A stretch of DNA of 64,000 nucleotides from positions 432,414 through 496,413 of the forward strand of contig JABFGI010000001.1 of assembly GCA_013112535.1 (NCBI GenBank), written 5' to 3'. Below, piece by piece: positions 51,770 through 61,010 of the stretch; within the stretch, counting starts at the first letter, position 1; every line of letters begins with the position of its first letter. The stretch is from Pseudomonadota bacterium. GTDB lineage: Bacteria > Pseudomonadota > Gammaproteobacteria > Eutrophobiales > Eutrophobiaceae. The notes under the pieces were generated by a model. That model saw nothing but the letters and a program-made list of their open reading frames with translations. It made no database searches and was not told the DNA's origin. The position numbers were made by a program, and so were the translations under genes.

Positions 51770-52177
51770 TCAACTTATAGAGAATGGTGGGCCACGGATA
51801 TCGTGGTTATTGTTAAAATCTTGTTGGAATAGTTGTGTTTGATATTGAGTTTTCTGTAGTAGCTGTATCGTTATTATGTTCGCAGGTTCAAACAGTGTAT
51901 TTATAACGAGTAAACTACTGGTTGACCAATGACTACAAACTGGTGAGATATGAAGTTCACCTGAAGCCTCATCATTACTATGATGATGATCATGCTCAGA
52001 GTCTTCGTCCTTCTGAACGGTATACGAGACGGGACCTTCACAGAGTATTAACCCCAGTCCATCTTCAGCTGAAGCACTGACCATATATCCCTGCGCCACA
52101 AAAGAGCGCAGGAATATTGACAGGCTTAAAAGCCAAATTAATCTAACTAGATTTTTTTTCCTGCGGAAAAAATACAT
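51770..52177 (-). CDS. DUF2946-type protein, copy 1
   Basis: This 135-residue protein has an N-terminal anchor (LIWLLSLSIFLRSFVAQGYM), then LILCEGPVSYTV, a His-rich stretch (DSEHDHHHSNDEA), VCSHWSTSS and a C-terminal IRGPPFSIS. The LxxCxGP, His-rich loop, CxxW and final R-x-PP motif are features of the DUF2946 family linked to copper loci. It pairs with receptor 2 upstream, 12 bases apart. It is paralogous to 54404-54850. Confidence 0.8.
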   Translation of the reverse strand: MYFFRRKKNLVRLIWLLSLSIFLRSFVAQGYMVSASAEDGLGLILCEGPVSYTVQKDEDSEHDHHHSNDEASGELHISPVCSHWSTSSLLVINTLFEPANIITIQLLQKTQYQTQLFQQDFNNNHDIRGPPFSIS

Positions 52178-52189
52178 CGTAATTATTTA

Positions 52190-54313
52190 TCACCATTCAT
52201 AAGATAATGTGGCAAATACATTACGTCCTTGACCCGGTAAACGACTGCCAACGGGAACAGCACCACCACTATTACGATTAAAACCACTGAGATGGTTGGT
52301 GTAATTTTTATCAAGCAAATTACTAACGCCGGCATTAATAGTAATGTCATACGTCGGTTTCCACTTGCCTGAAATATTCATCAGTATATATCCAGGTGTT
52401 GAGTCATTATTTGATCTTGATTCGCTTGTTACAATTGTGTCGGAAATATCATGTTGTTCAGCAACAAAAACTCCTTCAACAGTTGCAGACCAACTTGAAC
52501 GTTCATGTGTTAATGCAATCGTAGAATTTAATGGCGCGATACGATAAAGGTTGTCATCAATATCTCGACGCTTTCCACGAACATAACTGATTACACCATC
52601 AAGGTGCCATCTTTCATTGAATGAATAACCCCAGTTAGCATCTGCACCATAAAATTCAGCATCGACATTGGTAAAGACCAGAGGTGTTGTTTCACTATTT
52701 AATGTTGCTACTGTTATTGCGGCTGCATTAGTAGAGGCAGTACCTTGTATGTAATCATCAACAGAACGGTAATACACACGAGGTGCGACATAATAATGAT
52801 GATGATGCCAGTCTAAACCCAGTTCGATTTGATGAGACACTTCCGGATCCAGGTTGACGTCACCAATATAACCATTGCTATCGCCTAAACCGGCATTGAC
52901 TTCCAATGGTATCCACATGTATCGCTCGACATAGTATGGCGAACGTGTTTTGCGGGCAAGGCCTAACTCTACAGTAAGGTGATCGTTAGCTTCAAAATTA
53001 AGTTCCGCTACCCAGTCAACATTATTGTCTTCCTGACTTCGATCTGAAGTATTAAATGCTGTGCTCAATGCAGCAGTTGGGCCGGCTGTTCCTGCTGGTG
53101 TTACTATAGCTGACACATCATCTGCATCCATTTCAACACGTGTGTAACGAACACCTAATTCAATACCGGTACGTTGTGTTAATTGTTGCGTTGTTTCGGC
53201 AAAAAAACTGTAGCTGTCATTCTGCACATTGTTAAAGTTAGTAACAAAAAATGAGGCTTGATCCGGATCAAGTACAGTTGAGTCATGTTGGTTAAATGAA
53301 GTATCAAAACCAACAGACAGGTTGCCTCTGGCCAGCGGTAGAGAGCCTTTTAAGCTATAAACAATGCTATCGCTGGTTGCATTGACTAATCGACGATCAG
53401 TTGTGCCACCTGGTGTAAAAAAATCTGGTGCTGGACGTAAGGTGAAATTATCCATTTGATGGCCAACGTCTGTGTAATTGATACTGGTTTCAATTTTTAC
53501 GTTATTCCATTGCGTATTATATTTTGCGTTAAAAAGCTCGGTGTCGAGAAATACGATATCTAGCGGTAATGATGGATTGCCGCTTCGACCTGTGTCCTGA
53601 TGACGAAAGTTTAAAGCAAGTTCATGTTGTCCCCGTCTATATCCATATCCTAATCCGTAATTGTCCCTTTCATGTTTAGTACCATTGATTTCACCTTCAC
53701 CAAAATCAATATCGCTTGCTTCATCTCTTGCACCTAATAAATGAAAACGGTGAGTGTCATTTGAGTAGCCTAATAGGCCGCCAAGATTATAACCATCATC
53801 GACACTATGAACACTGGCTTCTATATCTCCATGGAATTCAAATTCATCATTACTCGTAAACTTGCTTGTTTTCGTATTCGCTTTTACATAACCGCCAATA
53901 CCGGTGCCTGAACTTACTGGTGCGATACCGCGGCTGACTTCCATTGAATCCAGTAAAGTTGATGGTAAATAATGTAAAGGGGGATCCATCCAGTTTGGTC
54001 CACCAGAGTTGAGATACATACCATCAACCCTGACATTCATTCGAGTTCCAAACATGCCGCGATATTGAGTTTGGCCGCTAAGTGGACCATTATCATTAAA
54101 GCTTCCGCCAGGAACTTTGCTCATTAACGCTGAAGTGTCACTGATGCCTGAACGTATGGCGTCAACTTCTATATGTGTAGGATTGAATCCGGTGTCGACT
54201 TCTCCAGACACGGTTACATCGGACAGGATCTCGGGATGATCTGCCAATACGGGTGATACAGTAAAAATTGCGTATAAAAAGGTACATACGACAAAATAAT
54301 TTGATTTACACAT
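52190..54313 (-). CDS. TonB-dependent receptor 2 (OprC-like, putative copper)
   Basis: This 707-residue receptor has a signal peptide (VVCTFLYAIFTVSPVLA), TonB box DVTVSG and a plug with DTSALMSKVPGGSFNDNGP, QYRGMFGTRMNVRVDGMYLN and GPNWMDPPLHYLPSTLLDSM. The MDPP-x-x-Y block is distinctive of OprC/NosA copper receptors. OprC-type proteins carry a Cys four residues before this Met, and here it is Gly, so the metal site may differ. The barrel ends NVFATLSYEW. Genes on both sides encode DUF2946 proteins. Confidence 0.85.
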   Translation of the reverse strand: MCKSNYFVVCTFLYAIFTVSPVLADHPEILSDVTVSGEVDTGFNPTHIEVDAIRSGISDTSALMSKVPGGSFNDNGPLSGQTQYRGMFGTRMNVRVDGMYLNSGGPNWMDPPLHYLPSTLLDSMEVSRGIAPVSSGTGIGGYVKANTKTSKFTSNDEFEFHGDIEASVHSVDDGYNLGGLLGYSNDTHRFHLLGARDEASDIDFGEGEINGTKHERDNYGLGYGYRRGQHELALNFRHQDTGRSGNPSLPLDIVFLDTELFNAKYNTQWNNVKIETSINYTDVGHQMDNFTLRPAPDFFTPGGTTDRRLVNATSDSIVYSLKGSLPLARGNLSVGFDTSFNQHDSTVLDPDQASFFVTNFNNVQNDSYSFFAETTQQLTQRTGIELGVRYTRVEMDADDVSAIVTPAGTAGPTAALSTAFNTSDRSQEDNNVDWVAELNFEANDHLTVELGLARKTRSPYYVERYMWIPLEVNAGLGDSNGYIGDVNLDPEVSHQIELGLDWHHHHYYVAPRVYYRSVDDYIQGTASTNAAAITVATLNSETTPLVFTNVDAEFYGADANWGYSFNERWHLDGVISYVRGKRRDIDDNLYRIAPLNSTIALTHERSSWSATVEGVFVAEQHDISDTIVTSESRSNNDSTPGYILMNISGKWKPTYDITINAGVSNLLDKNYTNHLSGFNRNSGGAVPVGSRLPGQGRNVFATLSYEW

Positions 54314-54403
54314 TTGGTTGCTCTCGATGTTGTCAATATTTATTACAGCACCTGTTAGACAGGCGTATAAACCTGAACAAGCAGGATAAAATTAATTTAA
54401 GAT

Positions 54404-54850
54404 TTAAATTATCTTTAGAGCAGGAGGTGCGCGAGCAGTACGAGTGTAATTTGTTGAACGAAGTTTAAAATGACTTTCGTAGACAACAATTTCATCAGAC
54501 AGAAAAAAGTCAGGTGTATTGAGGAAACTTGTGTCAGCTAGCAGGGAAAAACTACTGGCAGACCAAAAACTACAGCTTGATACAGGATGATCTTGTGTAG
54601 CGTGATCTGGTTTCTCATTATTATGATTGTTGTTATGTCCGTTGTGATGTTGTGCATGATCATCAAGACCAGAAATAGCATTTATAGCTGCCGGGCCTTC
54701 ACAAATAATAATTGAAAATAGATCGCCATTTTCCGGATTGGTATCCAGCATATAGCCTACTGCGACAATTGATCGCAGTAACATACCGATGGCTAAAAAA
54801 GCAGTCAGCTTTCTGTAAGTGATTAATTTACGAAAATATTTCATGTGCAC
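54404..54850 (-). CDS. DUF2946-type protein, copy 2
   Basis: The 148-residue product has an anchor (LTAFLAIGMLLRSIVAVGYM), FSIIICEGPAAINAI, a His/Asn-rich stretch (HAQHHNGHNNNHNNEKPDHA), SSCSFWSASSF and ends ARAPPALKII. It is the same layout as copy 1, with a longer metal-binding-like loop. It is the first gene of the minus-strand metal operon, so its expression probably depends on the promoter before 54850. Confidence 0.8.
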   Translation of the reverse strand: MHMKYFRKLITYRKLTAFLAIGMLLRSIVAVGYMLDTNPENGDLFSIIICEGPAAINAISGLDDHAQHHNGHNNNHNNEKPDHATQDHPVSSCSFWSASSFSLLADTSFLNTPDFFLSDEIVVYESHFKLRSTNYTRTARAPPALKII

Positions 54851-55067
54851 GGAGTATAATTAAAACCATAGTTTCCTACAAATATCCCTCTATCTTTGAT
54901 AGAAAAAAATAATTCTGGATTAATTTACCCTTAAAATATTGGCTGGAGAAAGAAAAGATCGGCTTTTCAATTACTTATTTAGTTTTTCCATAAAGTAAGT
55001 TAATCAGCAGTATTCTTTGTAAAAAAATAAAACCTGCAGAATAAAAATGTTGTTCTATACTTAGTTT
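54851..55067. promoter_or_regulatory. Upstream region of the metal operon and candidate sRNA promoter
   Basis: The stretch is AT-rich. TATACT (55056-55061) is a good -10 box on the plus strand, with no consensus -35 at the right spacing. The minus-strand promoter for the DUF2946/receptor operon must lie in the left part, but no Fur- or CueR-like box is clear. Confidence 0.4.
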
Positions 55068-55143
55068 TAAGAGACATTAGTGCTCTCCTCATGCCACTAT
55101 CAGTGGCACAGACCCCCGCGTGATTTGCCCACGGGGGTTTCTT
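55068..55143 (+). ncRNA. Candidate small RNA ending in a strong terminator
   Basis: No plus-strand gene precedes this region, yet it contains TGCCACT ATC AGTGGCA (55092-55108) and CCCCCG (55113-55118) pairing with CGGGGG (55132-55137), followed by TTTCTT. Upstream are the -10 box TATACT at 55056 and an unpaired GTGCTCTCCTC stretch complementary to ribosome-binding sites. A 75-base transcript that pairs with mRNA leaders is a plausible reading. It could instead be an unusual leader or a terminator for an unseen transcript. Confidence 0.45.
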
Positions 55144-55176
55144 AATGTACAACTTACCGTAAATAATAAAGCGTGA

Positions 55177-55980
55177 TTAATTGTTTTGTCTAAAACAAAT
55201 CAGCGTAAAATCATCCGGATGGCAACGTCGATCGGGAAGGGGTTGCAACATATTTTCCTGACATTGCGAAATAAGCTCATTAACACCTTCAAGCATAGGG
55301 CCTTTACGAATATATTCACATATTTCATCCTCGTAAAGGTTGTCAGATAAGCCATCACTGGAAAGTATTAATGTATCTTGTGGTGCCAGTTCAATAATAG
55401 GGCCAATATTGATATGCATATCGGCACAACCAACATAATTTGATATTAAGTTACGTTCAGGGTGGCGCATTGCGCTTTCAGCATTGATGGCGCCGCAAAT
55501 TAACGCATATCCTATTGGAGAATGCGAAAGGGACTGGTGTTTAATATTGCCGTGGCTGGTCGTTAATAATATTAATGAATCACCAGCATGATAGGTTCTT
55601 AATTTATTGCCCGTCAATTCTGCTATGGAAACGGTAGTACCTGCGCCAGTTTTTAAATCCATTATTTTCTGATTGGCATTATCAATACCATCCAGTATTG
55701 CTTCCCGAATACTGACACTATTGTTATTTAATGATTCTATCAAACATTCGATTACAGTCTGAGAAGCTTGTTCTCCAGCAGGCATGCCACCTAAACCATC
55801 GGCAACAACTAAAACTGTTGTTTCTTTATCAACAGGAATAACACCCAGGGCATCCTCATTAGGCGACTCTTTGCTTGGTGAACGATTAGAGAAACATGCA
55901 ACTTCACCGTGTGTCAATGTAATACTACTTGCTTCTTCATCAGTCGCATTAAATCGCGTAATAATTTTTTCATTATTCAT
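55177..55980 (-). CDS. PP2C-type serine/threonine protein phosphatase
   Basis: In this 267-residue protein the metal-binding acidic motifs of PP2C appear in order: NEDALGVI near 41, VADGLGGMPAGEQAS near 60, GAGTTVSIAEL, AGDSLILL, SSDGLSDNLYEDE and HPDDFTLICF. The sequence is complete. Its start overlaps the stop of the upstream kinase gene (TAATG), so kinase and phosphatase are made together and presumably act on the same targets. Confidence 0.92.
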   Translation of the reverse strand: MNNEKIITRFNATDEEASSITLTHGEVACFSNRSPSKESPNEDALGVIPVDKETTVLVVADGLGGMPAGEQASQTVIECLIESLNNNSVSIREAILDGIDNANQKIMDLKTGAGTTVSIAELTGNKLRTYHAGDSLILLTTSHGNIKHQSLSHSPIGYALICGAINAESAMRHPERNLISNYVGCADMHINIGPIIELAPQDTLILSSDGLSDNLYEDEICEYIRKGPMLEGVNELISQCQENMLQPLPDRRCHPDDFTLICFRQNN

Positions 55981-56708
55981 TAGTTATCCCACTGCATGTT
56001 TTCGATATATCGGCATAATTTACCGGCACTGTTAAATTTTTTTAAAGCGATTGAATGTTTTAAACCGCAACAGATATCTTTTACTGCCTGAGGTTGTTTC
56101 GCATAATGTTTTTGTCCGCCTAATGCATCATAAAAAAGTCGAATTAAATCCATAACATCACTCTTTATATTAGCACCTTTGGAGTCTTTCCATTGAAACA
56201 TATCGATTAATTTTAAATTGTAATTCAAGCCGACATCTTGAACGATGATATTACCGGCGTGTAAGTCACCATGGTATTCGCCAATATCATGAATGTGTTC
56301 CATTCCTCTGGCTAAATCATAAAGTAAATGCAAAGCCTGAAATGGATGAAGTCGTTTGCCCGGTTGTTGTTTTAAATAGTCGTCCAGTAATTCTCCTTCA
56401 ACATATTCAGAGACTAAAAAAGAAATCGGCGTTCTTTTAAAAACGATAGTTTCCTGTGTTGAGTATTGAATAACGATCGGACATTTTCTTAATGAATGTA
56501 ATTTGCGCGCATAAAACTTTAAAGATTTGTCTTTTATATTTCGTTGTGGGAAAAAGAATTTCGCTGTGTGTTCAATGCCTGTGCTTAATTCGCGAATTAA
56601 ATAAACTTCAGCTTCCCAGCCTGCACCGAGTAATCGTTCAATGACGTATTTTTTTGCGATAATTCTTCCCGGTTGAAAGTCAAACGCATTAATATCAGTA
56701 GACGCCAT
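55980..56708 (-). CDS. Hanks-type serine/threonine kinase (short, cytoplasmic)
   Basis: This 242-residue kinase domain has the glycine loop LLGAGWEAEVYL, ATP lysine HTAKFFF, catalytic loop EYHGDLHAGNII and a DMF in place of DFG (LKLIDMFQW). No transmembrane or PASTA domain is present. The catalytic loop HGDLHAGN resembles bacterial atypical kinases and lacks the usual Lys of HRDLKxxN, so activity is likely but unproven. Coupled to the PP2C gene by a one-base overlap. Confidence 0.85.
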   Translation of the reverse strand: MASTDINAFDFQPGRIIAKKYVIERLLGAGWEAEVYLIRELSTGIEHTAKFFFPQRNIKDKSLKFYARKLHSLRKCPIVIQYSTQETIVFKRTPISFLVSEYVEGELLDDYLKQQPGKRLHPFQALHLLYDLARGMEHIHDIGEYHGDLHAGNIIVQDVGLNYNLKLIDMFQWKDSKGANIKSDVMDLIRLFYDALGGQKHYAKQPQAVKDICCGLKHSIALKKFNSAGKLCRYIENMQWDN

Positions 56709-56736
56709 AAACGTAATTTATATATTTTTATGATGA

Positions 56737-58401
56737 TTATGTTTTTAAACGTTTGTACTTCATTCTTTTCGGTTGCGCATCATTACCTTTACGTTTAATA
56801 AAATCTTCGTGGTATTCACTAAAGTCACCCTCGATAAATACAGTTTCACCATCATCTTCAAATGCCAGTATATGTGACGCTATACGATCAAGAAACCAGC
56901 GATCATGTGAAATAACCATGACACAACCAGGAAAGGCGAGGATGGCTTCTTCCAGAGCACGTAAGGTTTCGATATCCAAATCATTGGATGGCTCGTCTAG
57001 TAATAAAACATTCGCACCTTGTTTCAGGGTATGAGCTAAATGTAAACGACCACGTTCACCACCTGAAAGATCGCCGACATGTTTTTGTTGATCTGTTCCT
57101 TTAAAGTTAAAACGTCCAACATAAGCACGAGAATTGATTTCGTAACTGCCAATCGCAATATTATCAAGTCCATCAGAAATAGCTTCCCAAACGGTTTTCT
57201 TGTCATCAAGCGTTTCGCGACTTTGTTCAACAAAAGCAACCTTAACCGTTTCGCCTATATTCACCTCGCCGCTATCCGGTTTTTCAGTGCCAGTAATCAT
57301 GCGGAAAAGTGTAGATTTACCGGCTCCGTTACCACCAATGATCCCAACTACTGCGCCTTTGGGAACAGTAAAACTCAAATCGTCATATAAAACATGGTCG
57401 CCGAAAGCTTTACTGACATCATGTAGCTCAATAACCGAGTCACCCAAACGTGGTCCAGGCGGGATATAAATTTCATTGGTTTCGCTGCGTTTTTGATAGT
57501 CCTGCGAGGTTAATTCTTCAAATCTGGCCAGCCGGGATTTGCTTTTGGCATGACGACCTTTGGGTGCAGTACGCACCCATTCAAGTTCCTGCTTAATCGC
57601 CTTTTGTCTTGCTGATTCCGCTTTTTCTTCAGTTTCAAGCCGTGCTTCTTTATTCTCCAGCCATTGCGAATAATTACCTTCAAATGGAATGCCTTCGCCG
57701 CGATCCAGTTCAAGAATCCAGCCAGCAACATTATCGAGAAAATAACGATCATGTGTCACCGCAACAACAGTGCCGCTAAAGTCCGCCAGAAAACGTTCCA
57801 GCCAATAAACGGACTCTGCATCAAGATGGTTAGTCGGTTCATCCAATAACAACATATCGGGACGAGATAATAATAAACGACATAAAGCCACACGTCGTTT
57901 TTCGCCACCGGAAAGATTATCAATGTCGGCATCCCATGGCGGTAATCGTAAGGCATCAGCCGCTATTTCGAGTTTATTTTCCAGATTTTCAGCATCCCAT
58001 GCGGCAACAATGCTTTCGTATTGTTCCTGTTTTTTCGCCAAAGCATCAAAATCTGCTTCAGGATCAGCATAAGCCGCATAAACCTCGGTTAACCCGGCCA
58101 GGGCATCCAATGGTTCACGTAAGCCATCCTCGACGTTACCACGCACATCTTTATTTGAATCCAACTGTGGTTCCTGTGGTAGATAGCCGACTTTAATGTC
58201 CGGCATGGGGTAAGCTTCGCCGATAATTTCAGTATCTAAGCCGGCCATAATCTTGAGCAAGGTGGATTTACCAGCGCCGTTTAAACCTAAAACACCGATT
58301 TTTGCACCTGGAAAAAAGGAAAGATAAATGTCTTTTAAAATTTGTCTTTTTGGCGGGACAATCTTGCCAACGCCATTCATGGTGTATACGTATTGAGCCA
58401 T
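56737..58401 (-). CDS. ettA: Energy-dependent translational throttle protein EttA (ABC-F)
   Basis: In this 554-residue cytoplasmic protein two ABC domains carry Walker A GLNGAGKST and GGNGAGKST, signatures LSGGEKRRVALCRLL and LSGGERGRLHLAH, and Walker B LLLDEPTNHLD and LLLDEPSNDLD. Between them is the P-site tRNA-interaction linker (about 240-300, TAPKGRHAKSKSRLARFEEL). Length and start (MAQYVYTMNGVGKIVPPKRQ) match EttA, which gates the first peptide-bond step according to the ATP/ADP ratio. Confidence 0.96.
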   Translation of the reverse strand: MAQYVYTMNGVGKIVPPKRQILKDIYLSFFPGAKIGVLGLNGAGKSTLLKIMAGLDTEIIGEAYPMPDIKVGYLPQEPQLDSNKDVRGNVEDGLREPLDALAGLTEVYAAYADPEADFDALAKKQEQYESIVAAWDAENLENKLEIAADALRLPPWDADIDNLSGGEKRRVALCRLLLSRPDMLLLDEPTNHLDAESVYWLERFLADFSGTVVAVTHDRYFLDNVAGWILELDRGEGIPFEGNYSQWLENKEARLETEEKAESARQKAIKQELEWVRTAPKGRHAKSKSRLARFEELTSQDYQKRSETNEIYIPPGPRLGDSVIELHDVSKAFGDHVLYDDLSFTVPKGAVVGIIGGNGAGKSTLFRMITGTEKPDSGEVNIGETVKVAFVEQSRETLDDKKTVWEAISDGLDNIAIGSYEINSRAYVGRFNFKGTDQQKHVGDLSGGERGRLHLAHTLKQGANVLLLDEPSNDLDIETLRALEEAILAFPGCVMVISHDRWFLDRIASHILAFEDDGETVFIEGDFSEYHEDFIKRKGNDAQPKRMKYKRLKT

Positions 58402-58784
58402 AAGAATCTAGTGGTAAATAATGAAGTTCAAAGCAGATTATCGGTAATACAGATTAACTAAGCAATATCAATCTGATTTATTAATTTTAATAAGAATTAA
58501 CCACCTGTGTAAAAACTTCCTTTTAATACTTCAATACCATGATATTTAATTATGAGTACATCGCCTTTACTAATGATGGGGAAGGTGATGTCTTCATCAC
58601 TCCAATGATCAAACTCTGCCTCTTTATTACGTTTAACCTTAACTTTTGCAAAAACTTCTCCATTAAAACTTATTACCTCAATAGAGTAATCATGAATATA
58701 TCGTCGGCGCAGGTCAGGGCAGTGCTATAGATAATATATCTGTAACGGGAACAGGCTGCTTTGATTCTTTCTGTCAGTTATATT
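58402..58784. other. Gene-poor stretch with degenerate coding remnants
   Basis: On the minus strand 58497-58724 is open without a start and reads, in part, YSIEVISFNGEVFAKVKVKR and ITFPIISKGDVLIIKYHGIE, which looks like protein-coding composition. On the plus strand 58707-58790 reads IDNISVTGTGCFDSF, resembling the tail of a surface or secreted repeat protein. Both lack starts and are probably decayed fragments. Confidence 0.4.
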
Positions 58785-59336
58785 TTAATTGATATGTTCG
58801 GCACCATTTATCATTTTTAAAGCAGTATCGCCAATATCGACAGAATCATCATTTGTCAATATCGTAAAAGTTGCAAACAAATCGCCAATATGAATCATGC
58901 CTTGAGTCATGTATTTATATTCACCCGGCTTAGGTGCTTTGTCAGTTGTTGAATAGTAATAACCTTTATTGCCTGTATTTTTGAATTCATGCTTTTTGAT
59001 AGAGCCTTCAACAGCTTGCTCCCTTGCATGTTCGGCAGCAATATCAATTAATTGTTTTGTATCTTCAAGACTGGGTAAGCTTACGCCTTCTCTATAAGCC
59101 CACATAGGAGATAATAAAATATGAAATGATGTTCCGTTCAATGGTGTAAAGGTTACCGTTGGAGGCAGGTGCTTAAGTTGTTGTTCAGTTTTGTCTCTCC
59201 ACGAATCAGGAACAGTAAGTTGCAGGCTGCCATTATTGAACAAGGTATAATTTCTTATTGATGTTTCATTGGCCATTACCTTATTAGGAACAATACTAAA
59301 GACAAATAAAATAGTTATGTATTTAATATAATTCAT
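58785..59336 (-). CDS. Periplasmic hypothetical protein (about 180 residues)
   Basis: A signal peptide (YITILFVFSIVPNKVMA) precedes a domain with YTLFNNGSLQLTVPDSWRDK, FTPLNGTSFHILLSP, and YMTQGMIHIGDLFATFTILT. The pattern of strands around an xVPxxW-x-D start resembles PsbP/DcrB-like folds, but I cannot assign a family. It follows the DUF4405 gene by 18 bases on the same strand, so the two are likely an operon. Confidence 0.7.
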   Translation of the reverse strand: MNYIKYITILFVFSIVPNKVMANETSIRNYTLFNNGSLQLTVPDSWRDKTEQQLKHLPPTVTFTPLNGTSFHILLSPMWAYREGVSLPSLEDTKQLIDIAAEHAREQAVEGSIKKHEFKNTGNKGYYYSTTDKAPKPGEYKYMTQGMIHIGDLFATFTILTNDDSVDIGDTALKMINGAEHIN

Positions 59337-59354
59337 AGAAAAAATAAGCAGGTT

Positions 59355-59747
59355 TTATTTGTTTCTCCTTTCATGTGGACGGTTGAATTTTTCTTCTCCG
59401 CCACTTTCGACTGGAGATATAAAAGGACTAACTAAAAATAATATTAGTACGGTAAGCCCAATGAAGCCGGCAACTATTCTATATCCGGTTTCTCGCGAGG
59501 TTTTGCCCGATAATGCAGCTTTTATAAATTTTAAGTGTAAAAAAAGGTGGATAGTAATGATGCATAAAAAGACGATAGAAATGTAAAAATGAATATCTCC
59601 CCACTCATGGCGAGTAAGTCCCCAAATGGATGCATTTCCGCTTTTTGGAGGTAATGAGAATTTAATCAGCGTGCCAGTAGAAATTAAGGCAGCCAAACCG
59701 ATAAATGACATCAGGTCGATTAACTTTATGAGTCCAGATTTATTCAT
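59355..59747 (-). CDS. DUF4405-like membrane protein (possible haem protein)
   Basis: In this 130-residue protein there are three hydrophobic segments: about 8-28 (LMSFIGLAALISTGTLIKF), 52-74 (HFYISIVFLCIITIHLFLHL) and 88-110. The block GLTRHEWGDIHFYISIVFLC and the later HLFLHLKF provide paired His residues, as in DUF4405 or cytochrome b-like four-helix proteins. Basic tail (RPHERRNK). Encoded just before the periplasmic protein at 58785. Confidence 0.75.
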   Translation of the reverse strand: MNKSGLIKLIDLMSFIGLAALISTGTLIKFSLPPKSGNASIWGLTRHEWGDIHFYISIVFLCIITIHLFLHLKFIKAALSGKTSRETGYRIVAGFIGLTVLILFLVSPFISPVESGGEEKFNRPHERRNK

Positions 59748-59961
59748 AGGATAGTTCGTGTTTATATAATTGATAACCTATTATAGTTGCAGATTGGTAA
59801 CAATGATAAGATCTCTATTTATCGGAGTTAAAGTAGCTTATAGATTATAGAAAGTCCATATGCAAGGTTTGTAATAGTTATTATTAGTGATATTTAAGAA
59901 ACAATACTAACCATTAATATAAATTCAGGTGTTTTTAGTTTAGTAGAGCTAACGCTTGTTT

Positions 59962-60738
59962 TCAGGCGGCTAGTTGTTGGTGCTTTCCATTTTTGAATAT
60001 TTTAAACTCACCTTTTTTCATGCAATACCATTTTTCGTCTTCTGTTAAGGCATGAGAAGCGATTAGAGTCATGACGTCGTTTTTCGACAGGTGATTACTA
60101 AAGTCGATAACATCACCCGTATCAATCAAACGCGCTTTTCCAAATGGGTATTGACGGGTGACCCAACACATTCTATTACTGCAATATGCGTACATGTACT
60201 TCGAATCACTCAAGAGAAAATTGAAAACGCCATATTGATTTATTTCATTGGCTAAGGATTGTATTAAAGACCAAAGTTTCTTTTTTTTATCTGGCCGATT
60301 TGGAAAATGTTTGCGAATTTTATCCATCATGTAACAGAAAGCATATTCACTATCGGTAGTACCTCGGGGAGTATAGAACTTTAGATTTTTTTTCTTAATG
60401 TGCTTTAGTTGACCATTATGTGCAAATACCCAGTCACAACCCCAAAGTTCTCTACTAAAAGGGTGCGTGTTTTCCAGGCAAACGCGGCCACGATTAGCTT
60501 GTCGAATATGACTAATGATCATTTTGCTTTTAATAGCAGAGGTATGAAAAAAATGTGCAACTTCTGATGAATAGCTTGGGTTAGGATCGTGAAATGAACG
60601 AATGCCACGGCCTTCATATAAGCTGATTCCCCAACCGTCTTTGTGAATACCCGTATTTCCGCCTCGTTGTCTTAATCCAGCAAAGCTAAATCGTATATCC
60701 GCGGGAATATTTGCACTTAATCCTAATAATTCACACAT
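59962..60738 (-). CDS. Class II glutamine amidotransferase (YafJ/GATase_4 type)
   Basis: In this 258-residue Ntn-hydrolase, Met removal exposes Cys2 (MCELLGLSANIPADI). HKDGWGISLYEG, SHIRQANRGRV, ENTHPFSRELWG and WVFAHNGQL form the glutamine-binding pocket, followed by TPRGTTDSEYAFCYMMDKI. It releases ammonia from glutamine or hydrolyses a gamma-glutamyl amide. No synthase partner is adjacent, so its acceptor is unknown. Confidence 0.92.
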   Translation of the reverse strand: MCELLGLSANIPADIRFSFAGLRQRGGNTGIHKDGWGISLYEGRGIRSFHDPNPSYSSEVAHFFHTSAIKSKMIISHIRQANRGRVCLENTHPFSRELWGCDWVFAHNGQLKHIKKKNLKFYTPRGTTDSEYAFCYMMDKIRKHFPNRPDKKKKLWSLIQSLANEINQYGVFNFLLSDSKYMYAYCSNRMCWVTRQYPFGKARLIDTGDVIDFSNHLSKNDVMTLIASHALTEDEKWYCMKKGEFKIFKNGKHQQLAA

Positions 60739-61010
60739 TAAATAAAAATACTATAGGTTAACGTTATTATAATTTTTGGAAAGAAGCCCAAAACTGTATA
60801 AGAGTTATCGGAAATTATTGATTATTATTGAGTAATAATAATTGCAATATAATCAGTTGGTTATGAGGCTTTCTGATTGAGGCATTAATTAACGTTGCTA
60901 ATTTAATGACCTGTTTAAGGCATAGTATCGCCGTAATCCTGAGTTATTCGATGAAATGTTTGTCGCTAGTCTGGTTTTCTACATCGACACATGGTGAATA
61001 AATAATATTT
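60739..61010. other. Intergenic region, 272 bases
   Basis: AT-rich, with TTATTGAGTAATAATAATTG around 60824-60843. I see no gene, strong terminator or clear binding site. Confidence 0.35.

Noticed and set aside
58539-58730. 63-residue plus-strand ORF after ettA
   Set aside because: Composition and lack of a ribosome-binding site argue against it; the minus strand looks more coding there.
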